Source: Roseicella aerolata
Lineage (GTDB): Bacteria; Pseudomonadota; Alphaproteobacteria; Acetobacterales; Acetobacteraceae
Reading direction: 5' to 3'
Assembly (NCBI RefSeq): GCF_020523605.1
Contig: NZ_JAJAQI010000024.1
Span: 25,537-89,536 of the forward strand
Length of the DNA stretch: 64,000 bases
Each line of letters starts with the position of its first letter. Position 1 is the first letter of the stretch. Below, piece by piece: positions 18,413-27,011 of the stretch. Both the position numbers and the translations under genes were made by a program. The notes below the pieces were generated by a model. It saw only the letters and a list, made by a program, of their open reading frames with translations, made no database searches and was not told the DNA's origin.

Positions 18413-18541
18413 GGCGGCGGGTTTCCTCCGGCGGCGAGTCTGGCCGGGGAGGCTAGCGGCGATCAGTGGCGGGGGCGAGGGTGGGCCGCGCCCTGCTCGC
18501 GGTCCCCAGGCGGCAAGGCGGCGCCGCGGGCCGGAAGAAGG

Positions 18542-18567
18542 CATGGCCGGAGCAATGTCCGGCCATG
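18542..18567 (-). terminator. Hairpin downstream of asd
   Basis: CATGGCCGGA (18542-18551) pairs perfectly with TCCGGCCATG (18558-18567) over a six-base loop, 50 bases beyond the asd stop. The leftward flank reads CCTTCTTCC, pyrimidine-rich but not a T-tract. It probably separates asd from the CuyA-like gene. Confidence 0.45.
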
Positions 18568-18616
18568 ACGATGCATCGCGGGATCAGGCGCCTGGACGGC
18601 GCCCGTCGGCCGGGCC

Positions 18617-19615
18617 TCAGCCCAGCTTCATCCGCTCCGCGATCTGCACCGCGTTCAGCGCCGCGCCCTTCAGAAGCTGGTCGCCGCAGAGAAAGACATC
18701 GAGGCCGCAATCGCCGAAGACCGGGTTGGCGCGGATCCGCCCCGCCTCGACATCATCCTGCCCGGTCGCGGTCAGCGGCATCGGGTAGAGCTTGTTCGCC
18801 GGGTCATCCACCAGCTTCACGCCGGCCGCCCTGGCCAGCACGGCGCGCGCCGCCTCCGGCGTCACCGGCCGTTCGGTCTCGATCGTCACGGCCTCGGCAT
18901 GCACCCGGAAGGTCGGGATGCGGACCGCGGTGCAGGAGACGAGAAGATCGGGCATCCCCATGATCTTCCGGCTCTCCCAGGCGACCTTCATCTCCTCCCG
19001 CGTGTAGCCGTTTGGCTGGAAGCTATCGATCTGCGGGATGACGTTGAAGGGCAGCGGATGGGCGAAGACCGAGTGGCCCGGCTTGCCGCCTTCCAGCAGC
19101 ACCCGGCGGGTCTCCTGCTCCAGCTCCTGCATACCCTCGGCGCCGGCGCCGCTGGCGGCCTGGTAGGTGGAGACGATCACCCGCTTCAGGCCGAATTCCC
19201 GGCGCAGCGGCTCCAGCGCCACCACCAGGATGGCGGTGGTGCAGTTCGGGTTGGCGATCAGCTTGTGGTTGCCGATGGCGTCCGCATTCACCTCCGGCAC
19301 CACTAGGGGGACATCAGCCTCCAGCCGCAGGGCGGAGGAGTTGTCCACCACCGCGACACCCTCGGCCGCGAGCGCCCGTGCATGCGCCTTGGCGAAGTCG
19401 CCCGAGACGGCGAGCAGCGCCAGATCGAGGCCCTTGGCGGCGGCGGGGGAGAACTCCTCGATGGTGACCTCGCCCCAGGGGGTCTGCTGTTTGGTGCCGG
19501 CGCTGCGGGCGGAGGCGAACAGCTTCAACTCGGTCACCGGGAAGCGCCGCTTGCCCAGAACCTCCACCAACTCCTTGCCGACCGCGCCCGTGGCACCGAT
19601 CACGCCGACCCGCAT
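18617..19615 (-). CDS. asd: Aspartate-semialdehyde dehydrogenase
   Basis: 332 residues. NADP-binding GATGAVG is at residues 7-13, and the active-site cysteine C125 lies in NPNCTT. The substrate region includes [14 protein letters not shown] and later SCTAVRIP, with [12 protein letters not shown] near the end. It reduces L-aspartyl phosphate to L-aspartate 4-semialdehyde, the shared step to lysine, threonine, methionine and diaminopimelate. Length and motifs are complete. It is divergent from lysK with 128 bases between the starts. Confidence 0.96.
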   Translation of the reverse strand: MRVGVIGATGAVGKELVEVLGKRRFPVTELKLFASARSAGTKQQTPWGEVTIEEFSPAAAKGLDLALLAVSGDFAKAHARALAAEGVAVVDNSSALRLEADVPLVVPEVNADAIGNHKLIANPNCTTAILVVALEPLRREFGLKRVIVSTYQAASGAGAEGMQELEQETRRVLLEGGKPGHSVFAHPLPFNVIPQIDSFQPNGYTREEMKVAWESRKIMGMPDLLVSCTAVRIPTFRVHAEAVTIETERPVTPEAARAVLARAAGVKLVDDPANKLYPMPLTATGQDDVEAGRIRANPVFGDCGLDVFLCGDQLLKGAALNAVQIAERMKLG

Positions 19616-19743
19616 GGCACCCTTTCCTTCACGAAGAATGGGCCGTTTAGCGCGCCGGCCCCGCCGCCGCCACTGTCAAGTCCCGATGGCTGCCCTGCCC
19701 ATGGCGCGTTGACCCCGCCGCCGACCCCTGCCATCTGCCCCGC

Positions 19744-21315
19744 ATGAGCGCCGATCCCTCCCTCCGCAACGTCAAGGCCTGGCCCTTCGAGGAAGCCGCC
19801 AAACTCGCGGACCGGCTGGCCGCCAGCCCGAAACCCGCGGGGGCCCTCTTCGAGACCGGCTATGGCCCCTCGGGCCTGCCGCATATCGGTACCTTCGGGG
19901 AAGTGGCGCGCACCACCTGGGTCCGCCGCGCCTTCGAGCGGATGACGGGCCTGCCCGCCCGCCTCGTCGCCTTCTCGGACGACATGGACGGGTTGCGGAA
20001 GGTCCCGGACAATGTCCCGAACAAGGATCTGCTGGCGCAGCATCTGGGCCGGCCGCTGACCGCCATCCCCGATCCCTTCGGAACGCATCCGAGCTTCGGC
20101 GCGCACAACAACGCCCGGCTGCAGGCCTTCCTGGACGCCTTCGGGTTCGAATACGAGTTCGCCTCCTCCACCGACTACTACAAGGGCGGGCGGTTCGACG
20201 CGGCGCTGCTGCGCATGGCGGAACGGCACGAGGCGGTGAGGAAGGTCATCCTCCCCACCCTCGGCCCGGAACGAAGGGCCACCTATTCGCCTTTCCTCCC
20301 CATCCATCCGGAGACGGGCGTGGTCATGCAGGTGCCGATGGAGGAAGTGCGGCCAGAGGACGACCTGCTGGTCTGGGTCGATCCGGAAACCGGCAAGCGC
20401 CACGGCACGCGCATCACCGGCGGCCATTGCAAGGCGCAGTGGAAAGCCGACTGGGCGCTGCGCTGGTATGCGCTGGGCGTCGATTACGAGATGTCGGGCA
20501 AGGACCTGATCGATTCCGTGAAGCTCTCCGGCGCCATCTGCCGCATCCTCGGCGGCACGCCGCCCGTCGGCTTCACCTATGAGCTCTTCCTGGACGAGCA
20601 CGGGCAGAAGATCAGCAAGTCCAAGGGCAACGGCCTCACCATCGAGGAATGGCTGCGCTACGCCCCGCCCGAGAGCCTGGCCCAGTTCATGTACCAGGCG
20701 CCGCAGCGGGCGAAGCGGCTGTTCTTCGACGTCATCCCCCGCGCGGTGGACGAGTATCTCGGCAATCTGGAGAAGCTGAAGGCCCAGCCCGAGGGTACCA
20801 ACCCCGCCTTCCACATCCACAACGGCAGCAGCAACGACCCCGGCTCGCCCATCTCCTTCGCCATGCTGCTGAACCTCGCCAGCGTGGTGAATGCGGACGA
20901 TCCCCAGATCCTGTGGGGCTTCATCCGCCGCTACGCGCCCGATGTGACGCCGGAGAGCCACCCGATGCTGGCGCGCCTGGCCGAGTACGCGGTGGCCTAC
21001 TACCGCGACTTCGTCGCGCCCACGAAGACATTCCGTGCGCCGAACGAGATCGAGCGCGGCGCGCTGGAGGACCTGCTGCATGTCCTGCGCAGCCTGCCGG
21101 AGGACAGCGATGCCGAGGCGATCCAGACGCTGCTCTATGAGGTCGGCAAGCGGCACGCCTTCGCCAGTCTGCGCGACTGGTTCTCCTGCCTCTACCAGGT
21201 CCTGCTCGGCCAGCAGGAGGGCCCGCGCTTCGGCGGCTTCGTCGCGCTCTACGGCATCCCCGGCACCATCGGGCTGATCGAGACGGCGCTGGCGCGCGAG
21301 GTGGCGGCGGAGTGA
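19744..21315 (+). CDS. lysK: Class I lysyl-tRNA synthetase
   Basis: 523 residues. HIGT (residues 47-50) is the HIGH motif and KISKS (289-293) the KMSKS motif, so this is a class I enzyme rather than the class II LysS of most bacteria. Class I LysRS is characteristic of archaea, spirochaetes and many alphaproteobacteria. It charges tRNA-Lys with lysine in the cytoplasm. The C-terminal helical domain (from about residue 330) is of normal length. The stop overlaps an in-frame GTG of mprF, so the two genes are coupled; Lys-tRNA is the substrate of canonical MprF, which fits the pairing. Confidence 0.95.
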   Translation: MSADPSLRNVKAWPFEEAAKLADRLAASPKPAGALFETGYGPSGLPHIGTFGEVARTTWVRRAFERMTGLPARLVAFSDDMDGLRKVPDNVPNKDLLAQHLGRPLTAIPDPFGTHPSFGAHNNARLQAFLDAFGFEYEFASSTDYYKGGRFDAALLRMAERHEAVRKVILPTLGPERRATYSPFLPIHPETGVVMQVPMEEVRPEDDLLVWVDPETGKRHGTRITGGHCKAQWKADWALRWYALGVDYEMSGKDLIDSVKLSGAICRILGGTPPVGFTYELFLDEHGQKISKSKGNGLTIEEWLRYAPPESLAQFMYQAPQRAKRLFFDVIPRAVDEYLGNLEKLKAQPEGTNPAFHIHNGSSNDPGSPISFAMLLNLASVVNADDPQILWGFIRRYAPDVTPESHPMLARLAEYAVAYYRDFVAPTKTFRAPNEIERGALEDLLHVLRSLPEDSDAEAIQTLLYEVGKRHAFASLRDWFSCLYQVLLGQQEGPRFGGFVALYGIPGTIGLIETALAREVAAE

Positions 21316-21323
21316 GCCCCCGC

Positions 21324-23285
21324 ATGGCCTGGCTGCGGCGGAACGGGCCCGCGGTCTTCGGCATCGCGCTGCTGGCCGGCGCGATCTGGGTGGTGCAGCG
21401 GGAATTCCGCAGCCTTTCGGTCGCCGACATCCAGAAGGCCATGGCCGCCATCCCGTCCTCCGCGCTCTGGATCGCCGGGGGCTGGACCGTGCTCGCCTAT
21501 CTCGTCCTCGCCATCTACGACAAGCTTGGCTCGATCTATGCCGGGCGGCCGGTCTCCTGGCCGAAGAGCTTCCTGGCCTCCTTCTGCGGCTATTCCCTCG
21601 CGCACAATCTCGGCTTCGCCGCCGTCTCGGGCGCCGCGGTGCGCTACCGGCTCTACTCCGCCTGGGGGCTGACGCCGCTCGAGATCGCCAAGGTGGTCGG
21701 CTTCACCAGCCTCACCTTCGGGCTCGGCGGCATGGCGCTCGGCGGGCTCGTCCTGGTGGTGGAGCCGGAGGTGGTGCCCTGGTTCGGCGCCCATGTGCCG
21801 CACTGGGCGCTGCAGGCCATGGCCGTCCCGCTCTGGGGCATCGTCGCCGCCTATGTCGTGCTCAGCCGCTTCAAGCGGCATGTGCGCATCTTCCGGCACG
21901 AGATCGACCTGCCCGGCCCCCGCATGGCGCTGACCCAGACCGCGCTGGCGACGGTGGATGTCGCGGTGACGGCGGCAATCTTCTACGCCCTGCTGCCCGC
22001 AGCGGAGGGGCTGACCTTCCTGCGCTTCCTCGGCATCTACCTGGCCGCCTATGCCGCCGGCATCGCGGCGCATGTCCCGGGGGGCCTCGGCGTCTTCGAC
22101 GGCGCCATTCTGATCGGCCTGCAGCCCTACCTGCCGGCGCCCGAGGTGATCGGCGCGCTGCTGGTCTTCCGGCTGTACTACTACATCATCCCGCTCTTCA
22201 TCTCCGGCACGCTGTTCGTCGGCTTCGAACTCGGCCAGCGCCGCGCCGTGCTGCAGCGGGTCACCGCGCTCGGGCGGGGGAGCGAGACGCTGGAGGTGCC
22301 GGCAATCGCCTCGCTGGTCGCGCTGGCCGGCGCGCTGCTGATCTTCATGGGCGCGCTGCCGGTGAAGGACACGATCATCGAGGCCTGGGCGGGCCGCCTG
22401 GCCGCCCTTGCCTCCCACTTCGCGGCCTCCGTCGTCGGCTCCCTGCTGCTGGTCATGGCCTATGGGCTGATGCGGCGGCTGACCATCGCCTGGGGCTTCA
22501 CCCTGTTCCTGCTGGTGAACGGTGCCGCCATCGCCTGGGTGCGGGGGGAAGCCTGGTGGCTCTGGGGCGCCTTCCTGCTGCTCGCCGGGCTGGTCGCCGG
22601 GCTGCGCGGCGCCTTCTACCGGGACAGCCGGCTGATGCGGGAGCCGCTCTCGCCCGAGGCGGTGGTGCCGCTCACGGCGGTCGCGGCCTGCGGCATCACC
22701 CTTGCGCTGGTCGCCTATGGCGGCCGCGTTTCCGAGGAGTCCTGGTGGGAGGTGGTGTTCAGCGAGCTGGCGCCGGACAGCCTGCGCTTCACCGTCGGCC
22801 TCACCGCCGTGCTGCTGCTGGTCGGCATGGTGCGGCTGCTGCGGCCGGCACGCTTCCGGGCGCTGGAATGGGACAGGGCGACGCGGGCGCGGCTCGGGGC
22901 GCTCGGCGCGCTGGCGCCGATGGAGGCGGATGGCGCGGTGTTCGGGGAGGGGGAGCGGGCCGGCTTCGCCTTCCTGAAGCGGGACGGGGTCTGGCTCGCG
23001 CTCGGCGACCCGGCGGGGGAGCGGCGGGATGCGATCTCCGCCATCTGGCGCTTCCGCGACCTGTGCGAGCGGGCGGGGGTGGATCCGGCCTTCTGGCGCG
23101 TCGGGCCGGACTATCTGCGGATCTATGCCGATATCGGGCTGAACGCGGTGCCGCTCCGGCCGCGGGAGGAAGGCCGGCCCAGCTACCTCGCGCTGCGGGC
23201 GGAGCGGGATTTCGAAAGCCTGAGCCCGCTGCTGCCGCCGGAGATGCGGCCGACATCGGAGGAGGAGCGGAGCCGGGCGGCATAG
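21324..23285 (+). CDS. mprF: MprF-type lysylphosphatidylglycerol flippase with truncated synthetase domain
   Basis: 653 residues. The N-terminal 320 form the flippase domain with the MprF/UPF0104 pattern SGAAVRYRLYSAWGL, IAAHVPGGLGVFDG and VFRLYYYIIPLF. Further helices run to about residue 505. A soluble part of about 145 residues starts with FGEGERAGFAFLKRDGVWLA and DPAGE, the first half of the GNAT-like lysyl-transferase domain, and ends at about 100 residues past it. The second, catalytic half of this domain, including its usual DLMR and GMAPL motifs, is missing. The enzyme may flip but not make lysyl-PG, or an unlinked transferase may complete it. ATG at 21324 has GGAG 11 bases upstream; GTG at 21312 overlaps lysK. 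Confidence 0.85.
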   Translation: MAWLRRNGPAVFGIALLAGAIWVVQREFRSLSVADIQKAMAAIPSSALWIAGGWTVLAYLVLAIYDKLGSIYAGRPVSWPKSFLASFCGYSLAHNLGFAAVSGAAVRYRLYSAWGLTPLEIAKVVGFTSLTFGLGGMALGGLVLVVEPEVVPWFGAHVPHWALQAMAVPLWGIVAAYVVLSRFKRHVRIFRHEIDLPGPRMALTQTALATVDVAVTAAIFYALLPAAEGLTFLRFLGIYLAAYAAGIAAHVPGGLGVFDGAILIGLQPYLPAPEVIGALLVFRLYYYIIPLFISGTLFVGFELGQRRAVLQRVTALGRGSETLEVPAIASLVALAGALLIFMGALPVKDTIIEAWAGRLAALASHFAASVVGSLLLVMAYGLMRRLTIAWGFTLFLLVNGAAIAWVRGEAWWLWGAFLLLAGLVAGLRGAFYRDSRLMREPLSPEAVVPLTAVAACGITLALVAYGGRVSEESWWEVVFSELAPDSLRFTVGLTAVLLLVGMVRLLRPARFRALEWDRATRARLGALGALAPMEADGAVFGEGERAGFAFLKRDGVWLALGDPAGERRDAISAIWRFRDLCERAGVDPAFWRVGPDYLRIYADIGLNAVPLRPREEGRPSYLALRAERDFESLSPLLPPEMRPTSEEERSRAA

Positions 23286-23434
23286 GCGGCCGGGCCTGCG
23301 CCCCGTCCTGCCGCCTGCCGCCTGGCACGCGCCGGCATCGACCCTGGCACGGCGCCATCCGCACAGCATCCGGCGCATGGCCGGGACGCCCTTCGCCATG
23401 CTCCCCGGGGCGTGGCCGGTAAGGCTGTTCCGGC

Positions 23435-24082
23435 CTACTGCGTCGCCCAGACGATCCGGTGCATCCAGGCGATCTCCGGCAGTTCGAAGCTGTAGTCCGG
23501 ATGCGCCGTGTTCAGGCTGCGCAGCTCGATCCGCTTGGCGGATTGCCGCTTCAGCTCCTTCGCCATCACCTCGCCCTTCAGCGTCCGCACCACCACGCGG
23601 TCGCCGCGCCGGACCGGCGCGCCGGGGGAGACGATGACGACATCGCCATCACGGAAGACCGGCTCCATGCTCTCGCCCGAGATCTCGAGCGCATAGGCAT
23701 TCGGGTCGGCGATTTCCGGCACCGAGATCTCGTCCCAGCCGCCGCCGACGGGATAGCCGCCATCGTCGAAATACCCCTCGCCGCCCGCCTGGGCGAGGCC
23801 GATCAGCGGGATGCGCCGCCCCACCGCCATCCGGCCGCCGCGCGGCAGCGCCGGCGCACCGGTGACCAGCGCGGCGAATTCGGCGAAGCCGGCACCGGTC
23901 GCGGCCAGCACCTTGGCCACGCTCTCGGTCGAGGGCCAGCGCGCGCGGCCATCCGCGCCGATGCGCTTCGAGGGGTTGAAGGCGGTCGCGTCCAGCCCGG
24001 CCTTGCGCGCCAGGCCGGAGGCGGAGAGCCCGCTCTCCGCCGCCAGCGCGTCCAGCGCGCGCCAGATATCCTCATGCGTCAC
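23435..24082 (-). CDS. S24 (LexA-like) self-cleaving transcriptional repressor
   Basis: 215 residues from a GTG at 24082, preceded by GAGGG. The N-terminal 75 form a helix-turn-helix domain (SGLSASGLARKAGLD; RWPSTESVAKVLAAT). The C-terminal half is an S24/LexA peptidase: scissile Ala99-Gly100 (LAQAGGE), catalytic Ser138 (SGESMEP) and Lys175 (VMAKEL). Known members repress prophage or SOS genes and cleave themselves on RecA filaments. It is divergent from a two-gene operon behind an SOS box and adjoins a phage virion module, so it is the probable regulator of that module. It is not host LexA, which has a different N-terminal domain. Confidence 0.9.
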   Translation of the reverse strand: MTHEDIWRALDALAAESGLSASGLARKAGLDATAFNPSKRIGADGRARWPSTESVAKVLAATGAGFAEFAALVTGAPALPRGGRMAVGRRIPLIGLAQAGGEGYFDDGGYPVGGGWDEISVPEIADPNAYALEISGESMEPVFRDGDVVIVSPGAPVRRGDRVVVRTLKGEVMAKELKRQSAKRIELRSLNTAHPDYSFELPEIAWMHRIVWATQ

Positions 24083-24140
24083 GGCACGGCCCTCGCAAGG
24101 CTCACCGCCCACCAGATCATGGGTCGCTTCATGGGCATAA

Positions 24141-24153
24141 CATCCTAGGGATG
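24141..24153. promoter_or_regulatory. Candidate operator upstream of the repressor
   Basis: CATCC-TAG-GGATG is a perfect interrupted palindrome 59 bases upstream of the S24 repressor start. It could be the repressor's own operator; this is inference from position only. Confidence 0.35.
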
Positions 24154-24191
24154 GTGTCGGAGATCAATAGGCTAATATTCCTTGTTTCCTC

Positions 24192-24220
24192 TTGCCTTCA
24201 TCACTCTCGCGCGCATAAGT
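24192..24220 (+). promoter_or_regulatory. Candidate promoter overlapped by the SOS box
   Basis: TTGCCT (24192-24197) and ATAAGT (24215-24220) are 17 bases apart, in a locally A+T-rich stretch. The SOS box begins at 24219, so a bound repressor would cover the -10 element. Confidence 0.4.
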
Positions 24221-24233
24221 TCACAAAATGTTC
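24219..24233 (+). promoter_or_regulatory. Alphaproteobacterial SOS (LexA) box
   Basis: GTTC-ACAAAAT-GTTC matches the GTTC-N7-GTTC LexA site established for alphaproteobacteria exactly. It lies 27 bases before the ATG of the first gene of the operon and faces the S24 repressor gene. Confidence 0.65.
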
Positions 24234-24260
24234 CCGCACGGCGAGAGGAGACTCCCCCCA

Positions 24261-24695
24261 ATGACCGCAGCCCCCCGCCCCGACCACGCCCCCGCCCCGC
24301 GTGGCCTCACGCCGACGGAACCCTTCCGCACCGCCGAGGAGGCCTGGTTCTGGACCATGGCCTGCCTGATCGCCCGGCGGGACGGCGCCCGCATCGTCTC
24401 CGGCGCCGCCCTCGTCGCCCGCCCCTGCGAGCCGGACGATGTGGTGAAGTGCCTCGACCGCCTCTACCGCCAGCGGCGGATCGAATTGCAGCATGTACGC
24501 ATCCTGCGGATCTGGGGGGAGCGGCAGCAGGTGCCCGATCCGCGCTACCCGCGCGAGCGGGGCGACTGGCGGCTGTGGCGGGAGGTGATGACGCGGCTCG
24601 ACTGGCCGCTGCGCGTGAAGGGCATCGTCGCCGGCCCGCCGCTGCCCGGCGCGGAAGGCGCTGAAATCCTTCTCTTTCCGGGCGCCGCGCCGTGA
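24261..24695 (+). CDS. Unknown protein behind SOS box, phage-module associated
   Basis: 144 residues. After a proline-rich start it has RTAEEAWFWTMACLIARRDG, CEPDDVVKCLDRLYRQRRIE and WGERQQVPDPRYPRERGDWR, suggesting a compact helical protein, perhaps a winged helix for nucleic-acid binding. I do not recognise the family. GAGAGGAG about 11 bases upstream fixes the ATG. The SOS box stands immediately upstream, and its stop overlaps the next start (GTGA), so the pair is one transcription unit that would respond to DNA damage. Confidence 0.7.
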   Translation: MTAAPRPDHAPAPRGLTPTEPFRTAEEAWFWTMACLIARRDGARIVSGAALVARPCEPDDVVKCLDRLYRQRRIELQHVRILRIWGERQQVPDPRYPRERGDWRLWREVMTRLDWPLRVKGIVAGPPLPGAEGAEILLFPGAAP

Positions 24696-25195
24696 CCGCC
24701 GCAGCCCGCGCCTCCGGCGCCGCGCCAGGGCGGGCGACCCACCGGCGCGCGGCCGAGGCCGGCCAGCGCGCCTTCATCGTCTTCGGCGGGGAGGCCGACC
24801 AGCCCTGGCTCCACCTGCTGCGGCCCGGGTTCCGCCACTGCTTCGCGGCCATCGCGGATGCGAGGGGCTGGACCGTGCTCGACCCGCTCACGGGCCGGCT
24901 GGTGGTGGCGCGGCTGGAGGTGCCGCCGGCCTTCGACCTGCCGGGCTTCTACCGCCGCGCCGGCTTCGCCGTGGCGGGGCCCTTCGTGCCGGGGCAGCCA
25001 CGCTGGCGGCTGCTGCCGCCGCTCGCCCCCTTCACCTGCGTCGCGCTCTGCCGCGCCGTGCTGGGCGCCGGCGCACCCTTCGCGCTGACGCCCTGGGGGC
25101 TGTTCCGGGCACTTTCAGGAAATAGGAAAAAATACTTGACGTACCCTGAACACCGTACTAAAAGCCAACCCGCCAACGGGCGAACTGCGCCCTGA
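24692..25195 (+). CDS. Unknown protein, possible permuted papain/NlpC-like fold
   Basis: 167 residues from a GTG that overlaps the previous stop. An early histidine in FRHCFAAIADARGW, an aspartate in TVLDPLTG, and a later cysteine in FTCVALCRAVLG followed by LTPWGLFRALS give the H...C order of permuted papain-like (YiiX/LRAT) peptidases and acyltransferases. This is inference from motif order; I cannot name the family. The last 25 residues are read through an A+T-rich stretch that also holds a promoter-like sequence for the virion genes. The two genes lie between the repressor and the virion module, so they may act in its control or in lysis. Confidence 0.6.
   Translation: MTAAARASGAAPGRATHRRAAEAGQRAFIVFGGEADQPWLHLLRPGFRHCFAAIADARGWTVLDPLTGRLVVARLEVPPAFDLPGFYRRAGFAVAGPFVPGQPRWRLLPPLAPFTCVALCRAVLGAGAPFALTPWGLFRALSGNRKKYLTYPEHRTKSQPANGRTAP
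25136..25164 (+). promoter_or_regulatory. Candidate promoter of the virion operon
   Basis: TTGACG (25136-25141) and TAAAAG (25159-25164) are 17 bases apart, within a conspicuously A+T-rich patch at the end of the upstream gene. The spacer contains GTAC at both ends (GTACCCTGAACACCGTAC), a possible operator dyad. Confidence 0.5.
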
Positions 25196-25225
25196 GGCAT
25201 CCTCCCGATCCCTCCCCGGACCTGC

Positions 25226-25263
25226 CGCGGGCCCGCCTCCCTCACCGGGGGCGGGCCCGCGGG
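25226..25263 (+). terminator. Strong hairpin between control and virion genes
   Basis: CCGCGGGCCCGCC (25226-25238) pairs perfectly with GGCGGGCCCGCGG (25251-25263) over 12 bases, followed by GCCTTTCGG. The T-run is short, so it may act as a partial terminator or attenuator in the virion leader. Confidence 0.5.
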
Positions 25264-25372
25264 CCTTTCGGGCTGCGCGATCGGCCGGGCCTTTTGTCTT
25301 GAGCGCAGATGCATGGTCGGGCCCCTCGGCCCGCCGGCGATCTGCCTTCCCGAACAGGATGAGGTGATGCGC

Positions 25373-25594
25373 ATGGGTGGCCTGTTCCGTGCCCCGAAGC
25401 CGGTCGTCGTTCCGGCGCCCCCGGCGCCCGAGCCAATCGCCGCCGCCCCGGCGCCGGGGCAACAGGGCCAGGAGGCCCGCGCCGAGGCCCGGGCGCGCGC
25501 CGGCCGCGGCCTCGCCGGCACCATCGCGACCTCCGCCCGCGGCGTGCTGGAGCCGCTGCCGGCGGCGCCGCGCAAATCGCTGCTCGGGGAGTGA
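25373..25594 (+). CDS. Small virion-module protein, unknown function
   Basis: 73 residues, alanine- and proline-rich (PVVVPAPPAPEPIAAAPAPG), then a basic arginine/alanine stretch and a conserved-looking end (RKSLLGE). It stands where T7-like phages carry a small protein before the portal gene. GAGG eight bases upstream favours the ATG at 25373 over the one at 25367. Its stop nearly abuts the portal start. No function assigned. Confidence 0.6.
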   Translation: MGGLFRAPKPVVVPAPPAPEPIAAAPAPGQQGQEARAEARARAGRGLAGTIATSARGVLEPLPAAPRKSLLGE

Positions 25595-25599
25595 GGCGG

Positions 25600-27006
25600 A
25601 TGGAACCCTCCGATCTCCTCGCCCGCTTCGGCCGCGCGCTGGACCGGCGCCGGCCGCTCGAGCCGCTCTGGCAGGCCTGCTACGACCATGTCCTGCCCGG
25701 GCCCGCCGGCGGCGCCACCCTGTTCGACGCGACCGCGGCCGATGCGGCGGAACAGCTCGCCGCCTCCCTGCTGGCCGAGCTGACGCCGCCATGGTCCCGC
25801 TGGTTCGGCCTCTCCCCGGCCCGTTCCCTCGGGGATCATGCGGCGGCGGCGCTGGAGGAGGCGGCGGCCATGCTGCAGGGGCATTTCGACCGCTCCAATT
25901 TCGTCGTCGAGATGCACCAGGCCTTCCTCGACCTCGTCGTCGCCGGCACCGGCCTGCTGCTGGTGGAGGAGGCGCCGCTCGGCGAGCCCTCCGCCTTCCG
26001 CTTCACCGCCGTGCCGATCCGGAGTGCGGTGCTGGAGGAAGGACCGGATGGCCGCCTCTCCACCGTCTTCCGCCAGATGCGGCTGACCGCGGGGCAGCTC
26101 CGCACCCGCTTCTCCGCCGCGACGCTGCCGCCCGACCTCGCCCGCGCCGCGGCCGGGGACGACCCGGCGCAGCACCCGGTGCTCGAGGCGGTCTGGCCCG
26201 AGCGCGGCACGACGCGCTACGCCGCCTTGCTCGCCGATGCCGCCCAGCCGCTGCTGCTGGCCGAGGGCCGCTTCGCGGAGACACCCTGCATCGCCTTCCG
26301 CTGGCTGAAGGTGCCGGGCGAGACCTATGGCCGCGGCCCGGTCATGAAGGCGCTGCCGGACATCCGCACCGCCAACAAGGTGGTCGAGCTCGTCCTCAAG
26401 AACGCCTCCATCGCCGTCACCGGCATCTGGCAGGCCGAGGATGACGGCGTGCTGAACCCGGATACGGTGAAGCTCGTCCCCGGCGCCATCATCCCGAAGG
26501 CGCCGGGCAGCGCCGGCCTCACGCCGCTCGCGGCGCCCGGCAATTTCGACGTCTCCCAGCTCGTCTTGCAGGAACTGCGCGCGCGCATCCGCACCGCGCT
26601 GCTCGCCGACCGGTTCGGCCCGCCGCAGGAGGCGCGGATGACCGCGACCGAGGTGCTGGAGCGCAGCGCGCAGACTGCGCGGCTGCTCGGCGCCAGCTAT
26701 GGCCGGCTGCAGGCGGAGCTGCTGACGCCGCTCGTCACCCGCTGCCTCGCCATCCTGCGCCGGCGCGGCGAGATCCCGTCGCTGCTGCTCGACGGCCGCG
26801 ACGTGGCGCTGCGCTACGAGAGCCCGCTGGCCCGCGTGCAGGGCCGCGCGGATGCGGCGAACACGCTGCTCTTCCTGCAATCGGCCGCCTCGCTCGGCGG
26901 CGAGGCCGCGGCGCAGATCGACGCCGCGGCCGCGACGCGCTGGCTGGCCAGGACGCTCGGCGCGCCGGCCGAGGTGCTGATCCCCTCCAACCCCATCCGG
27001 GAGTGA
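25600..27006 (+). CDS. Phage portal (podovirus head-tail connector)
   Basis: 468 residues. EPLWQACYDHVLPG near the start, GTGLLLVEEAPLGEPSAFRF, and the central WLKVPGETYGRGPVMKALPD match the T7 gp8-like head-to-tail connecting protein family (PF12236). The region AIIPKAPGSAGLTPLAAPG and RMTATEVLERSAQTARLLG are also typical of it. Twelve copies would form the portal ring through which DNA is packaged. The length is slightly below the family's usual 500-540. An in-frame GTG at 25591 overlaps the previous stop; the ATG at 25600 has a better-spaced GGGGAG. The frame is intact. Confidence 0.9.
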   Translation: MEPSDLLARFGRALDRRRPLEPLWQACYDHVLPGPAGGATLFDATAADAAEQLAASLLAELTPPWSRWFGLSPARSLGDHAAAALEEAAAMLQGHFDRSNFVVEMHQAFLDLVVAGTGLLLVEEAPLGEPSAFRFTAVPIRSAVLEEGPDGRLSTVFRQMRLTAGQLRTRFSAATLPPDLARAAAGDDPAQHPVLEAVWPERGTTRYAALLADAAQPLLLAEGRFAETPCIAFRWLKVPGETYGRGPVMKALPDIRTANKVVELVLKNASIAVTGIWQAEDDGVLNPDTVKLVPGAIIPKAPGSAGLTPLAAPGNFDVSQLVLQELRARIRTALLADRFGPPQEARMTATEVLERSAQTARLLGASYGRLQAELLTPLVTRCLAILRRRGEIPSLLLDGRDVALRYESPLARVQGRADAANTLLFLQSAASLGGEAAAQIDAAAATRWLARTLGAPAEVLIPSNPIRE

Positions 27007-27011
27007 CCCGC

